37,132 nucleotides of DNA from Candidatus Poribacteria bacterium (GTDB lineage: Bacteria > Poribacteria > WGA-4E > WGA-3G). The position numbers and the translations under genes were made by a program. The notes below the pieces were generated by a model. That model worked only from the letters and a program-made list of their open reading frames with translations, was not told the DNA's origin and did no database searches. Positions 14,642 through 21,973 of this stretch are shown one piece after another (the first letter of the stretch is position 1; the number at the start of each line of letters is the position of its first letter). Location of the stretch: assembly GCA_026706025.1 (NCBI GenBank), contig JAPOZO010000014.1, positions 1 through 37,132 on the forward strand, given 5' to 3'.

Positions 14642-17600
14642 CTACTCAAAAACATTTTCGATGTGGAGGGATTGAGCCATCTTCTGATTTTCGGTTTCTA
14701 ATTTTTCACGGCTCGCGATAACGCAAATCGAGGCTTTATCGTTGTTTGCCTCCAAAGTTTCGAGCAGTGCTCGTTTGACCGCCTTGGGGGTTGCGCGTCG
14801 GAGTTGTGCGTATCTTTCTTCGATTACTTCTCGTGTTTGCCCAGTGAGGTAGTGCATAAGGGCATCGGTTGAAGCTTGACCAGGGCGGACTGTTTTTTGG
14901 TAATCCGACGCTGTTGCAATAATTGCTCTATCAATGTCTGTCTGCGTCCACTCTACCTGTTTGATATAGTCAGCGGTCTCTGCGAAAACATTGAGCGACC
15001 GCGCGATGTGTGGATCAAACTGCGAGCCTTGATAGAGCACAGCATCAAATGGATTATATGTGAAATCAGCACCATAGGCATTGCCTTTGAGTCGGATTTC
15101 GGGTAACATGTGATCAAACGTTAGAATATGTGAACCGATGGTTAAGAGGACTGAATCTGGATGTGAGTAGTGCGGTGCTGGCATCGCTTGTGTGCAGTGC
15201 GCGACTTGAATGGGAGCCGCCAATCCTTCGCATGGCTTTATACCATTAGGTTTAAAGCCTTTTGGTTCTGGGGCTATCGGTTCACAGCGCATATTACTAA
15301 TCCACTCGGCGAACTGTCCTTGCAGTTGGTCAAAGGCTACGTCAGAGCCGGTAAAACTGGCGGTTACACGGCCTTGGACTAATAGAAACTCGCGAATTTG
15401 TTCAATAGAATCGGTGAGTTCTTCACAAGATTTGTCAAAATGTTTGAGCAACATTTCACTCATGCGGAATTGTGGCAACCCGAAGACGGTTTCTTTCAGA
15501 TATGCCTGTGGTGAAAGTCCGCGAGCAGCATGATGATTTGCAATACTTGGACCGCGATAGCCGTGTATCTGGTTCTGATAGCCTACTACTGCTTGACTGA
15601 GCACGGTGTATAGACGTTCTTTATCGCATGGGTTCATATCGAAAACCAAATCGTGCAAAACGTCTAAGGCATCCTCTATTTTATCATCAAGTGCCTTGAG
15701 ATGAAACTGCATGTTCCACACTGGACGGCTTAGATCAAGCGCGTGGGTGGTAAAGTTTGGTGAGCACCCGATGCCGCCGGTAGCTGCTGCGCTACGTTGT
15801 GACATCTGTTCATAATTCATCTTTCCCGCCCCAAGTTTACCAACAGCATCAGTGTATCTGGGTAGATACTGCCAAAGGTGTTGTGGCAACCCTTGCAAGT
15901 CAAAATTTAGCACAAGGTAGTTCACGCCGTTTGAAAAAATATCGTTCCGGAGCAGAGGTCGTTCGCCAACCATCTCAACAGTTGTAGGAATGTATAGTAG
16001 CTTCTTGGGCAGATCTGAGACGTGCAGTTGCGGCAACTTCGCTAAATCCTCTGGTGAGTTGGGCTGCTCATTGAGATGTTCCAGATCAACGGCGTCGGCA
16101 GCAATCTGTTTCATCTGCTCATCCGTGAGCTGTGATTGGATCGCTTTCAGGCGTGCGTCCTCCTCCGCATCCAGACGCGCCTGCCTATCCGGATCAGGGG
16201 AGAGAATGGTTGTCAGCCGATGCGGGTTATCAAGGAGCCGCTCGCGAATCAATTCATTGAAGATACGCGGATTTTGCTCCCAACGTTGTCGGATAGTAGA
16301 TAGGTGCGTCCCCATCTTTAAAAAGAGAGTCGGTTCCTTTTCATATATCCAGGTATTTACGACACGCTTCATCATTTCAAACGGGAAGTTCGACGTGACT
16401 TCTTGATAGTCATAGGTGATTTGTTGGAATGCGGTTTCGACCGTTTCTGGGTCAATTTCTGCCTCTGCAATTTGCGTGAGCGTATTGATAACCAATTCCG
16501 TGAAAGGGCCAACGCGATCTGCTTCGCTTCCAACCAGACCAACACAGAAGGTTCTGTTGGGGCCTGTAAAATCTCTTAGGAAATCATTGAGTATATCAGT
16601 TCCGAGTTTTGAATCGACGATTGCCCTGCGGAGCGGTGCTCCTTCATTGCCAAACAGAATCAGGTTTAAGATACTGCACAGGATGACATCTTCGGGATCA
16701 GTTGTCCCTCCAATGAGCCAACTCAGCATCAAGTATGTCTTTTCAGTGACTGGTTCATCTGCACCAATTGGATAGGTATCTGTCACAGTTCGCGGGGATT
16801 TCCATTTCGGTTGCTGTGAGATTTCTGGTCGGAGAGGGTGCAGAAACCCATTTGTTTCAACCTTCGGTATTGCTGCCAGTTTATCGGCGAGCAATTCGAG
16901 ATAATCACTTGTTGGAATATTGCCGTAGAAGAAGAAGTAGCAGTTGCGCGGATGATAGTAGGTTTGGTGATAGGTTTTGAATTGCTCGTAGGTTAAGTCG
17001 GGCATAGCCAATGAGTTTCCAGCACTGTTACGGGCATAGCAGGTGTCGGGCAGAAGTCCATTGGTCACAGCAAAATGCAAGCACGCTTCTGGGGCAGACA
17101 GACTGTTTTTCACCTCATTGTAGACGATTCCATTGATTTTTAAATCTCCTGTGGACTGATCCGGGTTGACTGATTCAAGGTGGTGTCCTTCACGTTTGAA
17201 AGTCTCCTCTGTCAGTAGTGGATTAAAAACTGAATCAAAGTAGACTTCTGCGAGATTGAACAGGTCCTTTTTGACAATGCTTGAAGCGTAGTAAAAAGCG
17301 TGATCAATGTAGTTCATGGCATTCGTGCTATCAAAGGTTGCGAGGCTCATCTTCATGATCTCAAAGAATACCTCTTTTACCGGATAGTTGCGAGATCCTG
17401 CCATCACTGAATGCTCAAGGATATGCTGTAACCCTGTATCATCTAATGTGGGTGTTATTGGGCTGATTGAGAACCAGTTTCTGGAGTCGTCTGTGTAGAG
17501 ATGCATCAGTCGTGCGCCGCTACGTGGATGTGAGAGTTCTATTGCTACCGCTCGCAATTCGTCAATGGGTGTGACAGCTTTTACCTCAAAGCCGTGAAGA

Positions 17601-17692
17601 TGTTGCCCTGGAGAAAGGTTAACAGGTAAGTGTAGAGAATTGACCTGACTTTGTTGGAACGAATCGTGTGTCTGGCTCCGTTTTAATTCCAT
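14642..17692 (-). CDS. M16C zinc metalloprotease, PreP/falcilysin type
   Basis: The protein has 1016 aa, the usual size of presequence-protease-like M16C enzymes. The inverted zinc motif H90-I-L-E93-H94 is followed by the third ligand E193 in V-Y-N-E-V-K, and the peptidase M16C-associated domain fills the middle. Two halves of about 500 aa form a closed chamber that degrades unfolded peptides such as cleaved signal or transit sequences. I see no signal peptide, so it probably acts in the cytosol. GGAGGT lies 4 bases before the ATG. It is a single-gene unit, separated from the TAXI gene upstream by a terminator. Confidence 0.92.
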   Translation of the reverse strand: MELKRSQTHDSFQQSQVNSLHLPVNLSPGQHLHGFEVKAVTPIDELRAVAIELSHPRSGARLMHLYTDDSRNWFSISPITPTLDDTGLQHILEHSVMAGSRNYPVKEVFFEIMKMSLATFDSTNAMNYIDHAFYYASSIVKKDLFNLAEVYFDSVFNPLLTEETFKREGHHLESVNPDQSTGDLKINGIVYNEVKNSLSAPEACLHFAVTNGLLPDTCYARNSAGNSLAMPDLTYEQFKTYHQTYYHPRNCYFFFYGNIPTSDYLELLADKLAAIPKVETNGFLHPLRPEISQQPKWKSPRTVTDTYPIGADEPVTEKTYLMLSWLIGGTTDPEDVILCSILNLILFGNEGAPLRRAIVDSKLGTDILNDFLRDFTGPNRTFCVGLVGSEADRVGPFTELVINTLTQIAEAEIDPETVETAFQQITYDYQEVTSNFPFEMMKRVVNTWIYEKEPTLFLKMGTHLSTIRQRWEQNPRIFNELIRERLLDNPHRLTTILSPDPDRQARLDAEEDARLKAIQSQLTDEQMKQIAADAVDLEHLNEQPNSPEDLAKLPQLHVSDLPKKLLYIPTTVEMVGERPLLRNDIFSNGVNYLVLNFDLQGLPQHLWQYLPRYTDAVGKLGAGKMNYEQMSQRSAAATGGIGCSPNFTTHALDLSRPVWNMQFHLKALDDKIEDALDVLHDLVFDMNPCDKERLYTVLSQAVVGYQNQIHGYRGPSIANHHAARGLSPQAYLKETVFGLPQFRMSEMLLKHFDKSCEELTDSIEQIREFLLVQGRVTASFTGSDVAFDQLQGQFAEWISNMRCEPIAPEPKGFKPNGIKPCEGLAAPIQVAHCTQAMPAPHYSHPDSVLLTIGSHILTFDHMLPEIRLKGNAYGADFTYNPFDAVLYQGSQFDPHIARSLNVFAETADYIKQVEWTQTDIDRAIIATASDYQKTVRPGQASTDALMHYLTGQTREVIEERYAQLRRATPKAVKRALLETLEANNDKASICVIASREKLETENQKMAQSLHIENVFE

Positions 17693-17795
17693 CTTGACCT
17701 CCGAGTTTTTGTATTTTAGGAAGATAAACCGGTAAATGTCTAAGTATTTTTGGAGAACCGGTTATATACGCTGTTTATATAGAGACCTCTAACGC

Positions 17796-17836
17796 AAAAA
17801 AGACAGTGAAAATTTTGTATGGGATTCTCACTGTCT
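17796..17836 (-). terminator. Intrinsic terminator after the TAXI gene
   Basis: On the minus strand AGACAGTGA (17836-17828) and TCACTGTCT (17809-17801) form a perfect 9-bp stem, extended by A-T pairs in the loop, directly followed by a run of T. It lies about 75 bases after the TAXI stop and before the M16 protease gene. Confidence 0.85.
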
Positions 17837-17909
17837 GATTTATTAACACGCTTTAGAGACGAAAACGGGCGTGATTTTGTGAAGCGTATAAAAACGAAAA
17901 GTAGGGGTT

Positions 17910-18929
17910 TTATTCGTTCCAGATGCCGATTTCTTGATAATAACGGATGGCACCCGGATGGAAAGGTGTACCTGTATCCTTGACGACATTTTTCGGATTA
18001 ATCGCTTTCCCAGCACCGTGCCGTTTGACGACTTCTGCTCGGTGTGTATATAAGGTTTTCGTAAATTCGTAAACCATATTCTCATCTACGTGCTCGGCGG
18101 TGATAAGATGCATTGCGCCTACGTTCATACTCGCAAAAGGTTCCGCTTGTCCTTTATAGGTATCGGCAGGGATAGTAATCGCGCTAAAGAAAGGGTAGGT
18201 AGCAAAAAGAGACTGTTTTGCTGTCTCATCGAATGGGATGAAAAAGATGTCCTGAGACGTGCTGGCTTGCATGACGGCTGGGGTTGGAATCGCACCGCCC
18301 ATGAACGCAGCGGCAGCAGCACCGTCTGCTAATAAATCTACCGCACCGGTATAATGACTGTTGAGCGGTGAAAAATCTTCGTAAGTGATGCCGTGTGCAG
18401 ACAATATCGGTTCGAGGAAATACTCAAAACCTGCGCCTGCGGGGCCAACAACGATTCGTTTGCCAGCAAAATCCTGAATTTTACGGATGCCTGAAGACTG
18501 TGATGTGATAAATAGACCGACATTCGGCGCAAGCGTCATGACACTACGGATGGCGTGTTCCGTTTTCCACGCGCCTTCGCCACGCACGGCGAAGTAAGAG
18601 ATCGCAGCATTGGCAAGCGCAAATTCGAGTTCACCATTCGCGAGACGACGGATGTTTTCCTGCGTGCCTTTCGTGCTTTCAGCCGTCACTTCCCAGTTGG
18701 TTTCCGAAGTGTTATCGGCAACTACAGCAGCGATCGCGCCACCCACGACGAAAAATGCACCACCCGTCGGGGCTGTCCCGATGCTGATGTGGACACGTTT
18801 TGCAGTATTATCACCTTCTGCTTTCTCACCCTCGGCAGATTGGCGTTTTTGTGCGTTATCGCATCCAAACCCGATGCTCAGGGCAAAGATGAGAGCAATA
18901 ATGGATAGATAGGACGTGATTGATTTCAT
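17910..18929 (-). CDS. TAXI-family TRAP transporter substrate-binding lipoprotein
   Basis: The protein has 339 aa with a lipoprotein signal peptide ending G-F-G-C23, followed by a short acidic linker. The mature part has TAXI landmarks: I-S-I-G-T-A-P-T-G-G-A-F-F, T-K-G-T-Q-E-N-I-R-R-L, E-F-A-L-A-N-A-A and R-I-V-V-G-P-A-G-A-G-F-E. TAXI proteins capture small anions such as dicarboxylates or glutamate for tripartite TRAP transporters. No DctQ/DctM membrane genes are in view, so this is an orphan binding protein here. GGAG precedes the ATG. It starts 36 bases after the halogenase-like gene on the same strand and ends at a good terminator, so the two are probably one transcript. Confidence 0.9.
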   Translation of the reverse strand: MKSITSYLSIIALIFALSIGFGCDNAQKRQSAEGEKAEGDNTAKRVHISIGTAPTGGAFFVVGGAIAAVVADNTSETNWEVTAESTKGTQENIRRLANGELEFALANAAISYFAVRGEGAWKTEHAIRSVMTLAPNVGLFITSQSSGIRKIQDFAGKRIVVGPAGAGFEYFLEPILSAHGITYEDFSPLNSHYTGAVDLLADGAAAAAFMGGAIPTPAVMQASTSQDIFFIPFDETAKQSLFATYPFFSAITIPADTYKGQAEPFASMNVGAMHLITAEHVDENMVYEFTKTLYTHRAEVVKRHGAGKAINPKNVVKDTGTPFHPGAIRYYQEIGIWNE

Positions 18930-18965
18930 GGATTTCTCCTATAGATATGTGGCGCGTGTGCTATA

Positions 18966-20228
18966 TTAACCGAGCGAGATTTCAAGTGGCAGTGGACACA
19001 TTTCTGCCATCGCCGGGAAGATGTGTGTTACGTCTTTCCTAAACACATCTCCGCTCAAAATATCAACGATGCCACCCTGATGCTCTGGGTATTCTGATAG
19101 AAACCGCGCAAAGCTGAATTCTTTAGTATAAAAAGCGTAAACAAGTTTCCGAAATGCCTCCATTCCGTCTACAAACGCTGGTCCAAAACTCCCAAGTTGT
19201 GCTTCGGAAAAGTCGTTTTTGTTGAAGGCTTCAATGATCGCATCCGCCGCCATCTCCCCAGATTTAAGTGCCAAAAACAGCCCGGTCGAGTAGACGGGGT
19301 CCAAGAATCCAAATGCATCGCCGACTAATACCCAGTTGTTGCCTGCGATACGGCTGGCACGGTAAGAAAAATCTTTCGTGGTTTGGATCGGGAGCAGCTG
19401 CTTCGCACCTTTGAGCCGTTGCTTCAGCGGCATACACTTCGCGAGTTCTTCGTCGAAGATTTTCTGAGCGTTGAGTTTTCCGTCGGTATCTCTTCTGTTT
19501 TGGAGAAGGTAGTCCAATTCGCCTACAACGCCAATACTCGTGCGATTATACGGCAGCGGGATCGACCAGAACCAAGAATCTTTCTCTTCGGTGTGTAAAA
19601 TAAGCGTCGCCCCCTCATCAATACCTTCGTCTCTATGACCACCTTCATAGTGCGTAAAGAGCGATGCCATTTTGAGGTTCGGTTCTATTGTGTTCAGTTT
19701 CAGCTGCTTGCCGATGAGCGACCGCTGCCCGGTAGAATCGACAATAACGGTTGCATGAAGGGTTTCGCGGGTGCCGTCTATGTCCTGTGTAACAACACCG
19801 ATTGCTGTATCGTCTTCAAAAAGGACTTCGCGCACGCCTACGCCGCGACGCACCTCTACGCCTTTCTCTTTGGCGTTATCCAAAAGCATCTCGTCAAACT
19901 CACTCCGTAGTACCTGCCAAGTGACAGCGCTCTCATGTGGATTGGTTTGAAAGAAGTAGAACGGCGTGGAGCCTTTACCGGTGCGTGAATAGAACTGCAC
20001 GCTGTACTTCTGTGGGAAATGGCTTGTCCGCAATTTTTCGAGCATACCGAGGCGTTTGAAGGTCCAGTATGTAGCGGGAATCAGCGATTCGCCGATTTTG
20101 AATTGCGGTGTCGTTGCTCGTTCGAGGAGCAGCACGCGGTGGCCTTGTTCAGCAACAAGTGCCGCAACGGTACTCCCAGCGGGTCCGCCCCCGATAACAA
20201 TGGTGTCGTAGGTGTGGTGTGTGTGCAT
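18966..20228 (-). CDS. Flavin-dependent halogenase-like oxidoreductase
   Basis: From the ATG at 20228 it has 420 aa; a TTG 36 bases upstream would add 12. An N-terminal FAD site (V-I-G-G-G-P-A-G-S-T) is followed by G-E-S-L-I-P. K86 (numbered from the TTG start, in F-P-Q-K-Y-S-V-Q-F) sits where flavin halogenases keep the Lys that forms the chloramine-like intermediate. The halogenase signature W-x-W-x-I-P is present as W-F-W-S-I-P, and F-L-D-P-V-Y-S-T-G matches the FxPxxSxG tunnel motif. Such enzymes use FADH2, O2 and halide to halogenate phenols, pyrroles or indoles; relatives such as geranylgeranyl reductases lack W-x-W-x-I-P. No flavin reductase or biosynthetic cluster is visible. The ribosome site is weak. 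Confidence 0.75.
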   Translation of the reverse strand: MHTHHTYDTIVIGGGPAGSTVAALVAEQGHRVLLLERATTPQFKIGESLIPATYWTFKRLGMLEKLRTSHFPQKYSVQFYSRTGKGSTPFYFFQTNPHESAVTWQVLRSEFDEMLLDNAKEKGVEVRRGVGVREVLFEDDTAIGVVTQDIDGTRETLHATVIVDSTGQRSLIGKQLKLNTIEPNLKMASLFTHYEGGHRDEGIDEGATLILHTEEKDSWFWSIPLPYNRTSIGVVGELDYLLQNRRDTDGKLNAQKIFDEELAKCMPLKQRLKGAKQLLPIQTTKDFSYRASRIAGNNWVLVGDAFGFLDPVYSTGLFLALKSGEMAADAIIEAFNKNDFSEAQLGSFGPAFVDGMEAFRKLVYAFYTKEFSFARFLSEYPEHQGGIVDILSGDVFRKDVTHIFPAMAEMCPLPLEISLG

Positions 20229-20273
20229 CTGTGTTTTGTAGGAGAAGTCTCTTTGAATTGTCAAGGACCCGGA

Positions 20274-20474
20274 TCAATCTACCGCTTTTTCGTCGCCTGA
20301 TTTGGTGGGTCCAGGCTTCTCGGATGGTGGATCCACGAATTTATATTTGCCAGACTTCCGGTATTCTTGTTCTAATGCTTGATAGTGGGCGATCAGTTTG
20401 TCAACATCATGATCAAATCGTGCGGCGATTTCCCGCCGAATTCTGCGAATTTCATCAATTTCATAATCTGCCAT
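20274..20474 (-). CDS. Putative antitoxin paired with the PIN toxin
   Basis: The product has 66 aa from the ATG at 20474; a TTG at 20486 would overlap the toxin stop. It is helical and charged (E-I-D-E-I-R-R-I-R-R-E-I-A-A-R-F-D-H-D) with a Pro/Lys-rich C-terminal tail. No DNA-binding fold is certain. The overlap or adjacency with the PIN gene and its size are typical of type II antitoxins. The order is toxin first, antitoxin second, the reverse of most VapBC pairs. Confidence 0.65.
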   Translation of the reverse strand: MADYEIDEIRRIRREIAARFDHDVDKLIAHYQALEQEYRKSGKYKFVDPPSEKPGPTKSGDEKAVD

Positions 20475-20475
20475 T

Positions 20476-20964
20476 TTAGTCGTCAACTCCTAAATAATTG
20501 AGGGGTGTTGCCAATTCCGGTGTCGGTAAGCCAAGTTCTTGGTTTATCTGCCGGATGCGATGAATTTTGTTAAGGTTCGCAATATGTTTATAATTCCACG
20601 TTAGAAGAGCATCTACATTATAAAACGAGGCAATTGCCAAGTGAAGGGCATCCCCAAAAGGATCTTGAGGCATTATTAACCTATCAATATAGATTTGTGT
20701 AATGCGACGAATTCTTGGAGAGATTGACAACATCTCCAAATTTGCCACCAAGTCAATCCGGTCTTGGGTTTTTTCACTTCTTCCGTCACTGAGTTCCTCA
20801 ATAACAGCTAAACTTGAAACGAGGGTGAATTGGTCCGCGTATTCGACCCACCATTTCCGGCTCCAACTCTGCATAGCGCGGGATTCAAGATCCGTGCGCA
20901 ATGTGTAATAGAAACTCGGAATTGTCGTTTCAATGTAAACACGATATTGTGTTTCGTTATTCAA
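20476..20964 (-). CDS. PIN-domain toxin (VapC-like ribonuclease)
   Basis: The protein has 162 aa. PIN landmarks: an N-terminal V-Y-I-E-T-T-I-P-S strand carrying the first acidic residue (Glu instead of the usual Asp), V-I-E-E-L at about 59-63, and P-F-G-D-A-L-H-L-A near 123 with the third acid. A further segment, L-L-T-W-N-Y-K-H, has Asn where many families have Asp. PIN toxins are metal-dependent RNases that cut tRNA or rRNA. The only in-frame start near the domain is TTG at 20964. A perfect consensus promoter lies so close upstream that the mRNA would be leaderless or nearly so. Confidence 0.8.
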   Translation of the reverse strand: MNNETQYRVYIETTIPSFYYTLRTDLESRAMQSWSRKWWVEYADQFTLVSSLAVIEELSDGRSEKTQDRIDLVANLEMLSISPRIRRITQIYIDRLIMPQDPFGDALHLAIASFYNVDALLTWNYKHIANLNKIHRIRQINQELGLPTPELATPLNYLGVDD

Positions 20965-20966
20965 TA

Positions 20967-20995
20967 ATTATAGTCTCCAAAGGTTTGGATGTCAA
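20967..20995 (-). promoter_or_regulatory. Perfect consensus sigma-70 promoter of the PIN module
   Basis: TTGACA (20990-20995), exactly 17 bases, TATAAT (20967-20972). Transcription would be expected to start at about 20960-20963, on or inside the TTG start codon of the toxin ORF. A GGAG sits in the spacer and so would not be in the transcript. Confidence 0.75.
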
Positions 20996-21005
20996 GGTGA
21001 AGTAA

Positions 21006-21154
21006 ATCAGACATCAGGGTCATTCAATTTTAAGAAATTATTGGGTTTCACGTCTTTTTTTAAGGATCCGGTTCGGTTAGGAAACCGAACCTACCGGGCC
21101 TGGGGGTAAAAATTCGATCGAAAAATGAACAATTGAATGACCCTGAATCAGACA
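21006..21154. mobile_element. MITE-like element with 16-bp terminal inverted repeats and 8-bp target duplication
   Basis: The ends are perfect inverted repeats, TCAGGGTCATTCAATT (21014-21029) and AATTGAATGACCCTGA (21131-21146). Directly outside them is ATCAGACA on both sides (21006-21013 and 21147-21154), a perfect 8-bp direct repeat typical of a transposition target duplication. The 133-bp body has no ORF but contains a second perfect hairpin, GGTTCGGTT (21070-21078) and AACCGAACC (21083-21091). It sits between the brnA stop and the promoter of the PIN module, and would need a transposase supplied elsewhere. Confidence 0.85.
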
Positions 21155-21159
21155 TTGAT

Positions 21160-21393
21160 TTACCTATGTGCTTCCATGTATGATCGAAGCACCGTATTTA
21201 TCCGAGCGTGGTAATCTTGACCTTGTCCCTTGAACCACTCCAATACCTCTTGTTCAATCTGGAGGTAATTTTCAGGGGCAATCCGCTGAGCGTTTTCCCA
21301 AAAATCATCATCGAGTTCGGGGATATCTGATGTATCAATCGCGTCCTCGGGAAGGCTCTCAATTTCAGAAAGCCGTGTTTTTGAAAGCTTCAT
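21160..21393 (-). CDS. brnA: BrnA-type antitoxin
   Basis: The product has 77 aa with the BrnA signature: D-T-S-D-I-P-E-L-D-D-D-F-W in the middle and Y-H-A-R-I-N-T-V-L-R-S-Y near the C-terminus, a ribbon-helix-helix DNA-binding segment. BrnA neutralises BrnT and represses the operon. It overlaps the end of brnT by 29 bases, indicating coupled translation. Its stop lies 6 bases from the target duplication of the MITE-like element. Confidence 0.9.
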   Translation of the reverse strand: MKLSKTRLSEIESLPEDAIDTSDIPELDDDFWENAQRIAPENYLQIEQEVLEWFKGQGQDYHARINTVLRSYMEAHR

Positions 21394-21667
21394 TATACCC
21401 TCTCCTTTCTTTGGAAGTTGCTTTTCTGGCAGAGATAATTCGTGTCTGACTGTTCCGGTTTGTGTGACAAACTACCAACACCGCTCCACCTCTAAGTGTC
21501 CCGATGGTAATTTCTCTAATCTCTGCTTGACCTTGTTCATCGTAATAATCTCTGGGATCGACTCTCGTGAAGTGTACATCTTCAAAAATAAGCCTTGCTT
21601 CTTCAAAATAAATCCCATGCTTTTTGAAGTTTACTCGGTTTTTGTGTTCGTCCCAGCTAAATTCCAT
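21365..21667 (-). CDS. brnT: BrnT-type toxin
   Basis: The protein has 100 aa, full length for BrnT (DUF497). Family marks: F-S-W-D-E-H-K-N-R-V-N-F-K-K-H-G-I-Y-F-E-E-A at the N-terminus, an R-E-I-T-I-G strand, V-V-C-H-T-N-R, and R-I-I-S-A-R-K-A-T-S-K-E-R-R-G-Y. BrnT is a RelE-fold ribonuclease that halts translation under stress and is held by BrnA. This is the first gene of the module and precedes its antitoxin, as usual for BrnTA. Confidence 0.92.
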   Translation of the reverse strand: MEFSWDEHKNRVNFKKHGIYFEEARLIFEDVHFTRVDPRDYYDEQGQAEIREITIGTLRGGAVLVVCHTNRNSQTRIISARKATSKERRGYNEAFKNTAF

Positions 21668-21717
21668 AGTGCTATTTTGGCTTATTTGTAAGGTGTTAAT
21701 GTAATCACAATACGATT

Positions 21718-21847
21718 AGGACTTACGCAAATTGGATCCAAAAGTAATATATTCACCAAAAGATGCCTGGCAGTGAGAGTATTTCAGTTATTTAACCCCC
21801 TAAATCCGCCTTATCAGGGGGACTTTAAGAAGGAGTGCGTAAGTCCT
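21718..21847. mobile_element. MITE-like element ending in AGGACTTACGCA
   Basis: A perfect 12-bp inverted repeat, AGGACTTACGCA (21718-21729) and TGCGTAAGTCCT (21836-21847), bounds 130 bp without an ORF. Inside is CCCCCT...AGGGGG (21796-21821 region), a strong stem. GAT occurs just outside both ends, possibly a 3-bp target duplication, but one side is a base off. A related, degenerate copy lies at 30315-30432. The remaining gene-free sequence to 21973 holds only a small CACAAC/GTTGTG hairpin and the repeat at 21943. Confidence 0.7.
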
Positions 21848-21942
21848 GATGATATTATAACACAACTCAAAGGGTTGTGGAAGTCCCAATTGATTAAAAC
21901 GGTAGCGCGTAATTCCAATCCATTACGTCTTCACGCGCAATG

Positions 21943-21961
21943 AATTGTGCTACTACGAACC
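21943..21961 (-). repeat. Dispersed GGTTCGTAGTAG repeat, second copy
   Basis: GGTTCGTAGTAGCACAATT on the minus strand matches the copy at 11781-11799 in 17 of 19 bases, and TTGCG follows in both within a few bases. It lies just past the PaaK-like gene stop. Confidence 0.55.
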
Positions 21962-21973
21962 AGTGTATGCTCT

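Noticed and set aside
15990-16406. 138-aa + strand frame inside the M16 protease gene
   Set aside because: Antisense to conserved protease sequence, Cys/Ser/Arg-rich composition typical of shadow frames.
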